64,000 nucleotides of DNA from Myxocyprinus asiaticus (lineage: Eukaryota; Chordata; Actinopteri; Cypriniformes; Catostomidae), in assembly GCF_019703515.2 (NCBI RefSeq), contig NC_059372.1:17775492-17839491 (forward strand). Reading direction: 5' to 3'. This document shows, piece after piece, positions 45,991 through 59,078 of the stretch. The translations under genes and the position numbers were made by a program. Below the pieces are notes generated by a model. The model was not told the origin of the DNA. It did not search any database and worked only from the letters and a program-made list of their open reading frames with translations. The stretch's first letter is position 1; each line of letters opens with the position of its first letter.

Positions 45991-47705
45991 TAACAGTAAT
46001 CTCCTAAAGTTTATCATGTGGAATTAGCGAATCCCCCTCATCTAATCAGTCATGAAAAACATGCAGTTATTTGCCTACTGGAGTTTTTTTCCTGTAAGAC
46101 AATTTTTTTAATTTTTTTCCCGATGATAAGCACGGAAATGAACGTGTTGCACTGTCTTCCCTGTTGCCTTTTTTTCCTTAGAGATTGTTTGCATTAGAGA
46201 GCCAGAGTGCTGATATCCTGTACTCCCTGGTAATTGACTGCAAACGGGGGTGCTTGCGTTTGAAACCTCCCCTACCGTGAGTCTTCTCGTTGTGTGTGCT
46301 TTTGCCTGTGACATTCTATTCACTTGGGTCAGTAGCAGGCAGCAGCCGCAATAATTGCAGTCCAGCAACAGGCCCAGCTGTTCAGTTCTGTCACTGCCTA
46401 CACACTAAGTTTGCTGTTTGACATATTTATTTATTTATTTTTTTTTTTTTTTAACTCAGAAACTTGATAGGATTACATGGTTCTTAGACCCACACCTGTT
46501 AAGAGGCTGTTAACAGAGCAGTTGGCAGTCTCATGCCTAGAGCTTAGTGCTTTTTCCAAACTCTTCTGTGTGTCCTCTTTTGAGGATTTCTTTTTGGGGC
46601 TCAAGACCTTTCTTCCCAGTCCCCAGGTTTTTGTAAAGACCGAAGGGGAGGTGTTTCTTCAGTATAGGGTGTCCAAGTGTCCATACCTTAAATCAGTATG
46701 AACAACTGACTGTCTGCAGGCTCCACATTGGAATTGTCTTGATTACAGGTGTGGCTGTGATGTCCTTAAATTGCCTCAACTTGAATTCTTAAAAAAAACA
46801 ACAAAAAAAAGTCAGCAGCTACAACACAAATAGAAAATATCTGCTCTCGTTTCACAATAGAGGTTTTGTCAGGTAACCTGTGGAAATGTGGAAACTTTTT
46901 AATTAAATGGTTTCATGCAAGTCAGTCGGTATTATTTTAACAGAATCATCCTGACTACATTAGTTTACACAAAAGTCATTTTAACTGTCAGATCAATTCT
47001 TAAGGACAATTGCACAGTTTTCTTTTAATTTATTTAATGTATAATTGATTTTCTTTTGGAATGACTGTTCATTAAACTTACTAAATAAATCAAACCCTGT
47101 GCAAGCTATGTGGCAAACAAGCCATCTGACACCGGGCTTGTGTGCTATTATTTGTGCAATTTTATGTCCATCTATTCATAAACACTGAGTAATGAATGAA
47201 AGGGCATGTTGGGTTGTTGAAGGCAGCCTGAATTAAATACTGTTACACCATGATTTAGATATTTTCCAGCACTGCGTAGACCATGACAAATGCCATGTTA
47301 TGGCTTGCACAACCAGCAGAAATAGAATGAAAATACATGTTCAAGTCTGCCCGGAGTTTTTTTTTTTTTTTTTTTTTTTTTGCAACTTTTTTTTTTCTTT
47401 TTATCTTATATAATGCAATCTGTGGTGTGGATCCATGGTATGTGTGGATTGTCTGAAAGCATAAGGTAGGTAGGGGAGAGATAGAGACAATGCTAATGGC
47501 TTGTTTATTAGGCCTGTACACTGCTATCCTTGAATACCATATTTGGCTTTTGTGAGTCTCACTTACTGAGCCCAGTCACTTACGGAGGGGCTCCAACACC
47601 TGTCCTCCCTATTGTGCCGGAATTTTCTATATTTGGCTTATAGTTGAACTCATTGGTGGGTACAAAGGGGCAACATTTGTCAATGTCGAGGGGGAAAGAG
47701 AGACA
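45991..47705. other. Unique stretch with homopolymer tracts
   Basis: Poly-T at 46440-46452 and 47358-47380, A-rich patch at 46791. No gene or transposon recognised. The 86-codon minus frame at 46108 has no domain. Confidence 0.4.
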
Positions 47706-47988
47706 TTAAAGGGATAGTTCACCCAAAAATGAAATTCTGCCATCATTTACTTACCCTCATGTTGTTCCTAACCTGTTTGACTTTCTTTCTTAAGTGGAAC
47801 ACACCAATTTTAAATTATTTGTTTCTTTTCTCCATACAATAAAAGTGAATGGGGACCAAGACTGTGAGTCAATAACATTCTGCCTAACTTCTTTTGTGTT
47901 CTAAGATAGAAAGAAAGTCATACAAGTTTCAAACAACATGAGGGTGAGTAAATGATAACATATTTATAATGTTTGGGTGAACCTTTAA
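47706..47988. mobile_element. Short Angel-like MITE with TTAA at both edges (283 bp)
   Basis: Begins TTAAAGGGATAGTTCACCCA and ends GTTTGGGTGAACCTTTAA. Both arms carry the family words (TTACCCTCATGTTGTTCCTA; inverted AACATGAGGGTGAGTAAATG). The centre has AAAGTGAATGGGGACCAAGA. It is one of the best preserved copies in the window. Confidence 0.95.
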
Positions 47989-48289
47989 CGGCTTCAGTGC
48001 AAAATTCTGGAAGACTTTAGAAATGGTAAAAGTGATTTCCAAAAAATAGTTTCACTTAAAGGCTTTGCGATGAAACATTCCGCAAGAAAAACTAAAAACT
48101 AAAAAAAACTTGAGTTATCTACATTTATACAACATGTCCTTATAACTATGTATTTCCGCAACTAAACAGTAATCTTATCTTAGAAAGGAGGGAAGACATT
48201 TTAATAATTGTAATTCAGAGGATTTTGATGGTCTTGATACTGTTAGTAATCAGACTTTCACGATAAATAAGGGAACATTATGACTTTAT
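47989..48289. other. Unique stretch
   Basis: Nothing recognised. Confidence 0.4.
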
Positions 48290-48720
48290 AACATATCTCC
48301 TGCCAAGCACTGATTGTTCTGAAAGTGTCGTGTCCTTTGGACACCCATCTGAGCTTCTCTACAGAGTGAAATAACCCACCCGGCTCTTAATTGTTTGGAA
48401 ATATTGGAGGCCTCTTTTCACCTGTGTGTGTGCTCCCCTCTCCCCTGATTCATTTCAGAGACGGTCCTCGGCTGCTGGAAAATGGCGTTAATTTTTTTAT
48501 TACCTGTTTGACTCTCCAGCCTTATTACTGTAGCCCCTTAATGTGCTCCGTAACCGTGGAAACCAGATGAATAAACGTCCGCAAAAGAAAATGAGATGAT
48601 TAAACAGGTCATCCTTGCAAAACAAATTTGCTTGGTCGAGCACAATTTGTATACCAAGCGCCTGTCTTAACAGTTTGCTAACAAGAGGATTGTTTGCAAG
48701 GGAAAAACTAGGAAATAATG
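48290..48720. promoter_or_regulatory. Candidate conserved noncoding element
   Basis: A complex repeat-free block with CCCGGCTCTTAATTGTTTGG, AAATGGCGTTAATTTTTTTA, GATTAAACAGGTCATCCTTG and AAACAAATTTGCTTGGTCGA. A 109-codon minus frame crosses it but has no recognised domain. Texture-based inference. Confidence 0.3.
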
Positions 48721-51700
48721 ATAAACTGGCCTGGAACATGAGATTATCACTGTTTAGAGAAAAAAAAATAAGATGAAAAGGTTTCACAGTATAGTTGGAA
48801 AAAATAAAGCAACTTAATTTTAATACCACAGCTGAAATGCCTGTGGGGGTGAATCTCTACAAGTCTGTCTCAAAACTCTGTGTGTCATCTTTGTGCCCAT
48901 ACAAGGAATTGTGCCAATGTGTTTAATGTTCACAATCATATATATTTGGCTCAAGCCCACACATTACAAATCCTGCAGTATTTGAATAGTTATTTTATAT
49001 TTAAGAAATAGAGTATACATACTGGGTGGTATGTGGATGGTACATAAAGAGGGCAGGCAAGATTCATGTCCTAATGGAGCGTCCACATCCGTTCTCATAT
49101 GGTGCACCTCCTGGCTCCATCCTCGGACCCTTTAAGTTTTAATGTTTTCTCCTCCACCCTTCCTCTCCCATAGTGAACTCATTTTGACCCCTTTTATGCA
49201 TATTTAACAAGCAATATTTTATCTTAATATGATCGTTTGGTTCCTCTCATCCCTGTAAATAAGAGACTTGCTTGTGCAGATTTAGATATGTAAAGATAGG
49301 GTAGAATCCCAGGCCCGAATTAAAGCTATGTCTGTGTTTTCAGCAAGACCACAAATGACAAACGGTGGCCATGCCGTGGTAATGTTGTTTATGGAAGTAC
49401 ACCACTTAAGGGTGTTGGCTGTTTACACTGAAGCGCCACTTTCCCTCATTCTTAAAAAATAAGACCCCCCACCCCTTCTTCCATTCGTCTCAGTTTTTGG
49501 CCCTTCCTGGGTGAGGGGGGGGGGTGCTGGGTTTGATACTGGATTTAAGGTCTCTCAGGGCAAGAGCATGGCACATTTTGCGAAAGTGCTAGTGCCCCAG
49601 CAATGGGATGTGTGTGGCAAATACTGAAAAGCACTCGTGCATTATTGATGTTTTAATTTGTGCAAATGCCCGAGTCTTTGTTAAGTGATTATAGAGCTGT
49701 AGAGATAAGAGACAGGTACTTTGGGTAGAAACAAGAGCTGGTGCCCACTTTGCTGGCCTAGTTTAGCAGCACATTGCCCAGCAAAGTTCAACGCAAAAAT
49801 ATCAACGTGTCAGAGATTGAAAAAAAAAAAAATGTTGATCTTTTGTACTTTTTTCCTCAACTACACCTCTCCCATTTATGGTTTTATAGGTCTTTTACAT
49901 CCCTTATCAAATATTTTTTTGATGTAAATGTAATAGAACTGATCTGAAAAGCCCCATAAGCAAATAATGTGTGTGTCACGCCAGCAGCCGACCTTGGGAA
50001 AGGAAGCAAAGTTATAATACCTGATGTCAGAACAACAAACCCATAAAATAATGCACCACAAAGTGAGCTGGTTTAGGTAAATATGCGTTGAAGGACTTCG
50101 CTTTTTCAAACTTTGATTAACAGGAACATGAGATCATGAAGTTTTCCATGACGTGCCTCGTTGCTGTTGTAACTGGCAGTCGGTTTGTGCTGGTTCTATC
50201 ATTGCTGTGCACAAATAGAGTGAATCAACAGGAAAAGTGAAATATTGTTAGGCTGTCATGCAAAACACACGCACACATACACAAAACTAAAGTTGCTTTT
50301 TTTTTTTTTAAATAAGAAGTCAATAATGCTGGAGGGTTTTCACTTTGGCATTCTTGTTTTATACTTCTGTTTGTGGTTGAAAGAAAGAAAGGAAGAAAGA
50401 AAGAAAGAAAAAGATGGCATATGCTAAATTCTTTGGTATTGAATCAATTTTAATATTTAAATCTTCCTAAAAGACGTTATAATGTGTTCATTGCATAGAT
50501 ATTTCAAGCATTTCAAATATTTTAAGAGTTTCAGTACTTCACACAGACTCACAAAATGTCTATCGCCCTCACACTCATGTGTAGACAAAATGAGGGCATA
50601 GACTTCTATTGGTTGTACATAAAGCTGATTATAATTACAGTAGACTAACCCACACCATAACCCCACCCCTAAAAGAAAACTATTTGCATTTTTAGAATTA
50701 TGAAAATCTTGAAAGCTCCTTGGATGTCAGATTTAGCTTATTGTTGAGGACAGTTTTGACCCCCAGCTATAGATAAGTATGTACACACACATACTCCATT
50801 GCCTCTCTTCTAGCCATTTACATTATATAAAGCATATTTAAAACATCTTCCCCACACACAGCCTGCCATGCTTGTGAAATAATCAAAGAGCAGCTTTCAC
50901 TGGCCACAGTATGTATGTGGCAGACAGAAGCAAGCGTATGTCTGAATCTTGCTGCCCCATAGCAGGGAGTCTGCCTTACATCTTACACAGGTTCTGACAC
51001 TCTAATAGACAGACGGCTGGTGGCTACTGTACTTCAACTTACTGTGCTGGAAAGACATCCTCTGTCCACCATTTACACTTAAATCTGCAGTCTAGCCCTT
51101 GACTAGAATGGAAAAATAAAATACATGTTACTTTGGTGATAAGTTGTCTCAGATGGGGTTCAGGAGGGGGGGGGGGGTTAGCTATGAAATTTATGGTTTC
51201 AGTTTGGCAAGTAATCTCAACCTACTTGAAATTTGAACAATGTAAAACATGTTTTGCCAGATAATTGACAAATGTGAAACAAAAAAGTTCTTCATAGGGT
51301 AACATCTAAATAAACTGGTTTTATTCAAGTCAAAAATAGTATTTAATGTCACTGAATCAACCTGACTGCATTAGACTGCACAAAGAAAGTTTTTTTTAGG
51401 GTTAGATCATGTAGAAGTAGCCCTGTAAAGTAATAACTGGATGTATCCACTTTTTACAGTGAATGAAATCTACCTCAAACTAAATAGCTACTTGAACTCC
51501 AACCAATAGGGCTAAAATGGGTCTTTTAGAGTGTGCAGTAATAGAGTCTATGATATTTGAAAGAGGTATTTTGCAGAAGTAAAAGAAATCTCCCCTCCCC
51601 TGGGTGAAAGCCGAGCCTGCCGCAGGAAGGTGAGCCTCTATTTTAACGCATTTCTCTATGACAGATGACATTTAGCCCATCTATTGGATCACATGTCTCA

Positions 51701-54236
51701 CATTATCTCTTATTTCACTAAACCCGGGGTTAATTAATAATTGATGCAAATGTTATAATACCACTGACAGAGAGGAGATACATTAAATAATATCCTAAAT
51801 GTATGATTTATTAAGTTTGACTGAGCATTTTAAAAGTACAGACTGATATTTATTAGAGTTCAAAATAAATAAGTACATTTAAAGCCAGATTGTTAGAGGA
51901 AAGCATCATTTTTACCTACAATATTCATGCAAAATCATCAAAGATAAAAAAATTGCAAATTGTATTCAAAATCCATTTGACTCAAAAATGTATGGTACAC
52001 GTGGTACTTTTGTCTGTTAGAATATTATCATATTCATTAAGATTTTGGCCACATTCACTGTACGTGTCATTGAGAGTTTGTGTTTGGTGGAAACTTGATT
52101 CACTTCTGGTAAACAGTCACTGTATATTCTCAGACTGAAATGTATACTGTATGTGGTGTACATGTTGAGGCAGTAAGGTTTTATTTGCACTCTTTACGTC
52201 GGTTCCTGTGCATCTAGAATGTTCTGTGCTTTCTCAATGTCTCCAACAAAGATCAGCAATGTACTGTAATTAACATTTCAACAGTGTTTCAACAGTGTTA
52301 TATCACTTTTGCTCTATTTTGTAATCAGCAAAGGTTTTCTGAGGTGAAAATTCTGACATATCCCAATAATTAGAGACTGAAGTACACTTTTTATGATGTG
52401 CATATTTCTCAATCAGGAACTGGGGGAAAAGAGAGAGAAGATAGAGAGAAAACAACTCACATGTTTTGGCAAGTTGTTGTACATATTAACATTTTTTCTT
52501 TGTGCACTCCTGTGTTGGTGGTACAGAGAAAACAGAAAATGCATTAAAGGTGCCATAACTCGCATAACCCGGCTGGGCTAAAATCAATTGGAATGGATAG
52601 TTAAGCTGGTGCTAAAAATCAATGAGCAATTCATGTCCTTGATCACACTGTTTCATTTCTCTCAATGTTAGAGCTCAAAGCATAGCAGAGCATAACCACC
52701 CCTCTCTCGTACATTACATTTACATACATACAGATTGGTCCAGTCTAAGACCACAAGTGAAAATGCTTCTAATTTAATACTTTTTTTTTTTTACCTTACA
52801 AACTACCCGTAAGTGTAAAATGTACATTATATACATTTCAGAATTTCTTAGTATTTGGTAAGTTTCCCATTTGATTTAATGACAGCATGCACTAGAGCAT
52901 AAGTTTGTGTTACTCCACAAGTTTGTGTAAATCCTGATGATCCATGTTATCCAGCATGATATGAGAATGCTCCATCTTGTATGCTTCAGTGGAAGCAAGT
53001 ACCTTTTGTACAAAAGAGTTAACAGAGTTACAAATTTTACATCATAAGGTTTATTTGTTCTACACTTTTCAAAATGCTGAAACATTTGGCCTATTTGCAG
53101 GTTTAAATTAGATAGCGAAATTGAATTTATTTTTATTTTTTATTTTTGCATATTTCTGTTGAAGTATCTAGATGCACAGCTTCTGCATTTTGCATACTAA
53201 GTGCACAACTGTGCTGCCCAATATTGGCCTCTGCCATGCTTATGAAGAATATCCCGAGTAGGAGAAATCTTATCTGGCCAATCTGGGCTGCACTGGATGA
53301 GTTGCTATCTCAATCAAACACTTAAAAATAGCTGAGGGTCAAATTTCAGTGATCATAGTCTTCTTGGCCTCTCAAAATGTTGCTATCAATTTGCGTAGCA
53401 TACCAGGCCAGCGGTCCCCGGCAATGGGAGCGCTACCCCAGTCCACAGGTCCCGTAATGGAAGGCTGGGGGCAGGGACATGGCCAGACAGATTAGGAAGA
53501 TGAAAAGTCAGTGCTTCAAAATAGTAATTTTGTCCTTATTAATGCCATTAGTGTAACAGTCAGCATGCATCAGATCAGGGAAAGAGAGGACTAGCTCAAT
53601 CTCTTGTCTCGGCACAATGACGGTACAGTGTCGAGAGTGATTTGAGTATTTTGTGTTGATGAGTGAAGCTCTATTCTCTCTAGTCTTGACTAAACGATGC
53701 CGTCAGTCTTTCTACTACATGGTTTTTCTGTTTCTATATCTCTGCCGTTTGAAATTACTGGACTTTTTGGAACATTTTGTCATACTCTTTTGATCAGAAA
53801 CTGAAGTTTAAATGACTGGGGGAAAGCCCACTCAAAAATCAGCTAAACTTTTTCAATGTATACCCACCTACATACACCCACATGCGGCCACACCCGCAAA
53901 CCTACACACACCTACTTAATCATACAATACAACCAAGCAATTTAATTTCGGTTTGGGGTTGAATGAACAGAAGTAATCTGAGATTATGGCCAAAATTATA
54001 TCATTTACATCATCAGTTGTGTAATTATCATGCAAGAGCGAGTGCAAAATAAAGGGACACGAATGGACACAGTCATCCACGACGGGTGTGTGCCACTGTT
54101 AATAACGCAGGCCTGTTATTGAACACAGTTGTGATAAAAGATTACTACAAATGACATTTCTGAGTCTGAGCCTCAATGGAATCAATGTCTGTTAACAGGC
54201 CCGTGTCCACACTCTTGTTTTAGAACTCAAAGCAAC
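48721..54236. other. Long unique stretch
   Basis: About 5.5 kb with little recognised. Simple repeats: poly-G near 49517 and 51169, (GAAA)n at 50383-50411, poly-T at 52782-52794. A fragment at 50640-50715 (GACTAACCCACACCATAACC, AACTATTTGCATTTTTAGAA) matches the inverse of the repeat at 59680-59900. Complex blocks at 51590-51720, 53380-53700 and 53980-54235 may be regulatory. No exon could be supported. Confidence 0.4.
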
Positions 54237-54385
54237 TTAAAGGGATAGTTCACTAAAAAAGGAAATTCTGTCATCATTTACTCACCTTCATGTCGTTCCA
54301 AACCCATATGACCTTTCTTTCTTCGGTGAAGCACAAATGGATATGTTAGGCAGAATGTTTGCCTTAGTCACCATTCACTTTCAAT

Positions 54386-55903
54386 CAGAGGTGGGTAGAG
54401 TAGCCAAAACATTACTCAAGTAAAAGTACAGTTAGTTTAAAAAAATGATTACTCAAGTAGAAGTAAAAGTACTCATGTTAATAATAACTTTAGTAAGAGT
54501 AAGAAAATATCCAATTGAAAGAATATTCAAGTAGCGAGTAAATAGTTACTTCCACATGTAACATAAGAGACGTTTACTCCCCAATATTCCATTGCATAAT
54601 ACACATTTAACATGTGTTACATAATAATAATAATAATTATTATAATTATTATTATATTGGAAATTCTGTCATCATTCACCATCATGTTGTTCCAAATCAT
54701 ATGACTTTCTTCCATGCACCACAATTAAGGAGAAGTTAGACAGAATGTAGCCTTAGTCACCATTTTTTTTTTTTTTTCCATATTTTAAAAGGGAATGGTG
54801 ACTGAGACTGTCAGTCTCTAACATTCTGTCTAACATATTTCGGGTTCTACAAAATACAGAAAGTCACATGGGTTTGGGACAACACAAGGTGGGAAAATGA
54901 TGACAGAATATTAATGTATGGCTAAACTGTCACTTTAAGGACACTTGTCAGATTTAGACGAATCTGTCAATTAGAAGAAAAGTTTGAAAACCTTTCTAGT
55001 AATTATTATGGTGAAAAAATGTGAACAATGTTCCACAGGCCCAATTATTTACATATAATGCTGACTAAAACGAGGCAAGATCATGCTACTTCACAGCTTT
55101 TTAAAGTCCCGCATGGATTCTTAGTTCAGGGTAGTTACAGTATTTTGTCAAAATAATTTAGATAATTAGTTCTGTACACTAAGGGTAAACTGCACCTTAT
55201 CTCTGTGTTTGGAAGTGTTTTAGGCTTATTTAAGTTCAAAGCTTGTTCTCTGATGTCCATTAGAAAACATAGTCAAACGTAGAAATGCTGTGCATGCGCA
55301 GAAATGCTGTCTGCACATGATGAGCAGAGCAAAAGGCATTTACACTTAACGTGAATGTTTACATGGATACAGACACAGATGTATTGCAGCACTGATATAA
55401 AGATGTATACTTATAAACTGAGGTCCTAAGAGTCCATGACACAGACAAGCTCACATGATCACAAATTTGCCAAAACTTACCGCAACGTGCTTTCTTAAGT
55501 TGGAACTGTAATTTTAATTTTGAATATCCGCTTGTCTTGGTGTAAAATGAAGGCATTGCGTGACAAAAGAAAATGCTTGTTTTGAGCACCTGCTGCAGGA
55601 CTCAGGACTGATGAGCTCGACTCAAGTGACAGAGTCGTAAGTTCCACTGTCGTAAAAGTCCCCTTCAAAAAAACTCTCAAGAAATTACGCATTTAATAAC
55701 ACTCATTGAATTAAAACCAGTAATGTAACGACAGGAACGTCACCCATTGTAATGAAGTAAAAGGTCATTTTTTCATTAGAAATTTACTTGAGTAAGAGTA
55801 AAAAGTACCCACAATTAAAAATACTCATAAAAGTAAATTTTTTCCAAAAAGTTACTCAAGTAAATGTAACGGAGTAAATATAGGGCGTTACTACCCACCT
55901 CTG
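54386..55903. mobile_element. hAT-type element nested in Angel (about 1.5 kb)
   Basis: It starts CAGAGGTGGGTAGAGTAGCC and ends CGTTACTACCCACCTCTG, a clear inverted repeat. Subterminal ATTACTCAAGTAAAAGTA words occur on both sides. Flanking octamers CTTTCAAT (54378-54385) and CTGTCAGT (55904-55911) match at six positions, a decayed 8-bp duplication. The corresponding site in the intact Angel copy reads CTTTCATT. The interior frames at 55359-55692 show no transposase domain, so it is non-autonomous. Confidence 0.85.
54654..54938. mobile_element. Angel-like MITE nested inside the hAT
   Basis: GGAAATTCTGTCATCATTCA, ATCATGTTGTTCCAAATCAT, AGAAGTTAGACAGAATGTAG, then inverted TGGGTTTGGGACAACACAAG and CTAAACTGTCACTTTAAGG. 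The left terminal TTAAAGGGATAG is lost next to an (ATT)n/(AAT)n tract at about 54625-54653. Confidence 0.85.
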
Positions 55904-56043
55904 CTGTCAGTGCATCTTTTTTCCATACAGTAGAAGTTAATGGTGACTGAGACTACAGTAGCATAAAAGTCATGCAGGTTTGGAACAACATGAGGATGAG
56001 TAAATGACAGAATTTTAATTTTTTGGGTTAACTATATTTTTAA

Positions 56044-56515
56044 AGCAACCTCCTCCTGTTCAGCGTTTGGCATGTGGCTACAGATATTTTTCACCCCCCC
56101 TTTCAGAGAGCAGTTGTTTGGCACAACAGGTGTGGCTCTTGTGCCTTTTTCTGACTAATGTTGTAAAGGGCACTCAGTCATAGGGTGAATGCCTTGGATT
56201 TAGAGCAAGGGCATTCAAACCAGTTGTCTTCTGGGATAGAAAAAGCTGGTGAGCTGATCGCACATGGGCATTTGGCTCCCAGAGGTGAGATGTACTCGAG
56301 CAGCTGTGCCCCTCAAAACCTTTTTTTGAAGGAGACAATATTTTTCCCCATGTTTCCAATAATGCATAAATGAATGTTTGTGGCAACTGGGGCAGTGGAG
56401 TGTGCATGCCAAAACGGTGTGGTGGGAGTCCAATAGTGTCTTCTAGAAGGGCCAGGGACCTTGACAGGTGCTTTTAAAACACATTGCATTGGTATTTGTT
56501 TAATCATACAAAAAC
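56044..56515. other. Unique stretch
   Basis: No gene or repeat recognised. Overlapping short frames on both strands near 56180-56430 have no domain. Confidence 0.4.
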
Positions 56516-56923
56516 TTAAAGGGATAGTTCGCCCCCAAAATGAAAATTCTATCAATATTTACTCACTCTCATTTTGTTCCAAACATGTATACCTTTCTTT
56601 CTTCTGTGGAACACAATAGAAGATGTTTTGAAGAATGTTCACACTGCTCTCTTTCAAACAATGATAGTGGATGGTGACCAGAGCTGTCAAGCACCAAAAA
56701 GGGCAAAAATGCACCATAAAAGCATTATAAAAGTTGTCCATATGTCTCATACGGACATATTCTAAAGCCATATGATTTAGAATACAAACAGAAATTTAAG
56801 TAGTTATTCACTGAAATACTTTGAACATTTTGCTTGACAGTCATGGTCAACATTCACTTTCATCTTTGAAAGACATGAGGATGAGTAAATGATGATTCAT
56901 TTATTGGTTAACTATCCCTTTAT
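56516..56923. mobile_element. Long-subfamily Angel-type MITE, shortened
   Basis: Starts TTAAAGGGATAGTTCGCCCC and ends TTGGTTAACTATCCCTTTAT. It contains the long-subfamily words GAGCTGTCAAGCACCAAAAA and TGCACCATAAAAGCATTATA, and the inverse TTTTGCTTGACAGTCATGGT. It is intermediate in length (about 408 bp). Confidence 0.85.
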
Positions 56924-57060
56924 ATTATTGTCCCTTTAGAAATGTTTGACTCTGAAACTTTCAAAAGAGCCTTAAGTGTAATTTTATTAGATTAAATAAA
57001 AAAATAAAAAACACCATATACTGTAGCTTCATATTTGATTCACTGCTTCCTCTCTCATAC

Positions 57061-57116
57061 TCTCTCTCTCTCTCTCACACTCACCCTCACTCTCTCTCTC
57101 TCTCTCTCTCTCTCTC
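57061..57116. repeat. (TC)n microsatellite, interrupted
   Basis: TC units broken by ACACTCACCCTCAC in the middle. Confidence 0.95.
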
Positions 57117-57859
57117 AATCCATCTGCATCATGTCGATCTGTCAGGCTGCCAGTGTCTGTTCCAATTAGATTCCACTTAATACACGTAACCTCGATTAAC
57201 ACGCAATCAAGCTCAGATAAATCACATCCTTTAAGTCTCCCCCTCTGCCTCAGCACCGTTGCTGTGCATCACCCTATTTTCTCTGCAAGCACATCCACTG
57301 TTTCCTATTCTATAAAAATACTTAGATGCAAGCATGCTAGAATCCAATTTTGAATTTGCTTTGTGAAGATAGGTCTTAAGATCTTATTTAGCATTTGATT
57401 TTCATCTTTATCAAGATGAGGTTTTATCGCCTCAATTTTGCTCTGATTCAGCGAAAACAGAGTGTGAAAACTAATGAAATCCACACTTCTTTTCTTTGTT
57501 TTTGTAAATTTTTCTTTTTTTTTTTTCTAATTTTTTAGTGTTGGCATACTTACTGCATTGTCTTCGTAGCGCACAGAGGAATTTGTAAAAGAAAGTAATT
57601 TGAGAATTACTAGTAAGTAAATAAACAATTTTTAATTTTAATTTTTTTTAACCAGATTGTTCTGACAGAAGAAACAAAATCAAAGAATACAATAGCAAAT
57701 AGCAAAAAAAACAAAAAACAAAACAAAACAAGCCAAGGCAACAAAAAGGCATGAACAGCACTCTGGAGTCACGCTTTATGTCTCGCTGTATTAATCATGC
57801 CAAAAGTGCTAACATTGACATGTTAAACAGATTACAGTTTTAATAACATGTCGGGTTAA
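57117..57859. other. Unique stretch with T- and A-rich tracts
   Basis: Poly-T at about 57512-57526 and an (AAAAC)n-like patch at 57705-57732. No gene recognised. Confidence 0.4.
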
Positions 57860-58100
57860 AGCGCATCTTAGAAGATATCCTGTCTGACGCGTGCTGCCCA
57901 GGTCCCTTACGTTTCCTTTCCCCCGAGCAGCTCCTCGCCGATGATAAACAGATGCCGGGTTGAGGCCAGGCCCCTGTGGGGGGCGAGTTGGAGGATTAGG
58001 ACCTCACCTCCACATCACGTAGTGCTGGCGAGCTCCTCATTATTAACTTTCACTACAGGGAGCCACTGCACTTGACCCAGCAGACTCACAACTCAGCCTG
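57860..58100. promoter_or_regulatory. Candidate conserved noncoding element, GC-rich
   Basis: A repeat-free, GC-rich block (CTGACGCGTGCTGCCCAGGT, CCCCGAGCAGCTCCTCGCCG, CATCACGTAGTGCTGGCGAG) with CTCCTCATTATTAACTTTCA at its right side. No coding frame. Inference only. Confidence 0.3.
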
Positions 58101-58609
58101 TAGCCACTGAATGTACTGAGATTATCGACGTATACATATAAATACCTGACAACTTCTATAGCGCACCAGCAGAGGTGCCACTCTAAAGCAGCAATGAGTT
58201 TCTCTTGGTTTAGGTGGACAGTGGCTGGTGGTGTGTAAATAGAGCAAGGATTTAAAATAAATTAAGCTATGAGAAAGGCTCAGGATGATCCTTTTCTTAT
58301 CTCTAGTGCTGAGTTGTCAGCTCCAAGCCTTTTATGGAACTTTGGTAAAGCCTATGTGAACAAGAACAGAGACAAGTGCCTGAGATTTCACCATTCCTGG
58401 CGTATAAAAATAGTGACTGTCCTTTAAATAGAGGTGTGTCCCATCAAGTCGCAAGGCCTGTAGTTGATTCTCCTGTTTGTATTTCTTAAGCATTAGTAAA
58501 AACAACCAGTTTACAGTATAAAAGGCAAATACGTCAAAGCCTTTGATTGTTCGCAGAATATCAGACAAATGCTCTCAATGAACAATAAAGCAACATTTTT
58601 TACAGGGCC
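58101..58609. other. Unique stretch
   Basis: No gene or repeat recognised. A 78-codon minus frame (58332-58568) has no domain. Confidence 0.4.
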
Positions 58610-59078
58610 AAGTGCATTTCTTCATAATTGTGTATAGTTAGGACAGCTAAATAAATAGGTTTATCAACTTTTAAAGGGAGGATAAAATGCTTCCCATATC
58701 TTTTGGTGACATCAAACACTGTGTGTCCAATCAACCTCTGCAGCAATGATTCTCAAATGGTGGGTTGCAGATCCATTCTGATAGGGACACATACAGCAAG
58801 GGAAAAACAATTCTACATGCAAATAATAAAATGCAACTAAATGAAGAATTGTGCATTGTCAGGATAGCAAAATAAATAGGCACATCAACTTTTAAAAGTT
58901 AGGAGAATACACTTCTCATATCTTTTGTGGTTTACATCAAAGGCTGTGGATCTAATCATTCTCTACAGTATTTTGTCAAAAAATTAATGTGTCACTTGGT
59001 AGAAGCTAGTAAAATTAGGGAGATACCCACATGGGCAGGTTTCCTAGCCCTCATCTTCGAAAACCATGCACAAAACTA
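58610..59078. mobile_element. Two hAT fragments in tandem, related to 31599-32433
   Basis: The first piece (58625-58740) has AGTTAGGACAGCTAAATAAA, ATGCTTCCCATATCTTTTGG. A second element then starts at about 58746 with CAATGATTCTCAAATGGTGG (a decayed CAGTGGTTCTCAA end) and repeats the same block: GTCAGGATAGCAAAATAAAT, CACTTCTCATATCTTTTGTG, AACCATGCACAAAACTAC. The same block occurs at 32160-32350. A (CA)n tract at 59079-59100 follows. Confidence 0.65.

Larger units (their letters stand above)
54237..56043. mobile_element. Angel-like MITE split by an hAT element
   Basis: The left half (54237-54385) begins TTAAAGGGATAGTTCACTAA and runs to CACCATTCACTTTCAAT. The right half (55904-56043) resumes with TGCATCTTTTTTCCATACAG and ends GGGTTAACTATATTTTTAA. 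Joined, the halves match the intact copy at 35941-36316. The insertion point is in the palindrome centre. Confidence 0.9.
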
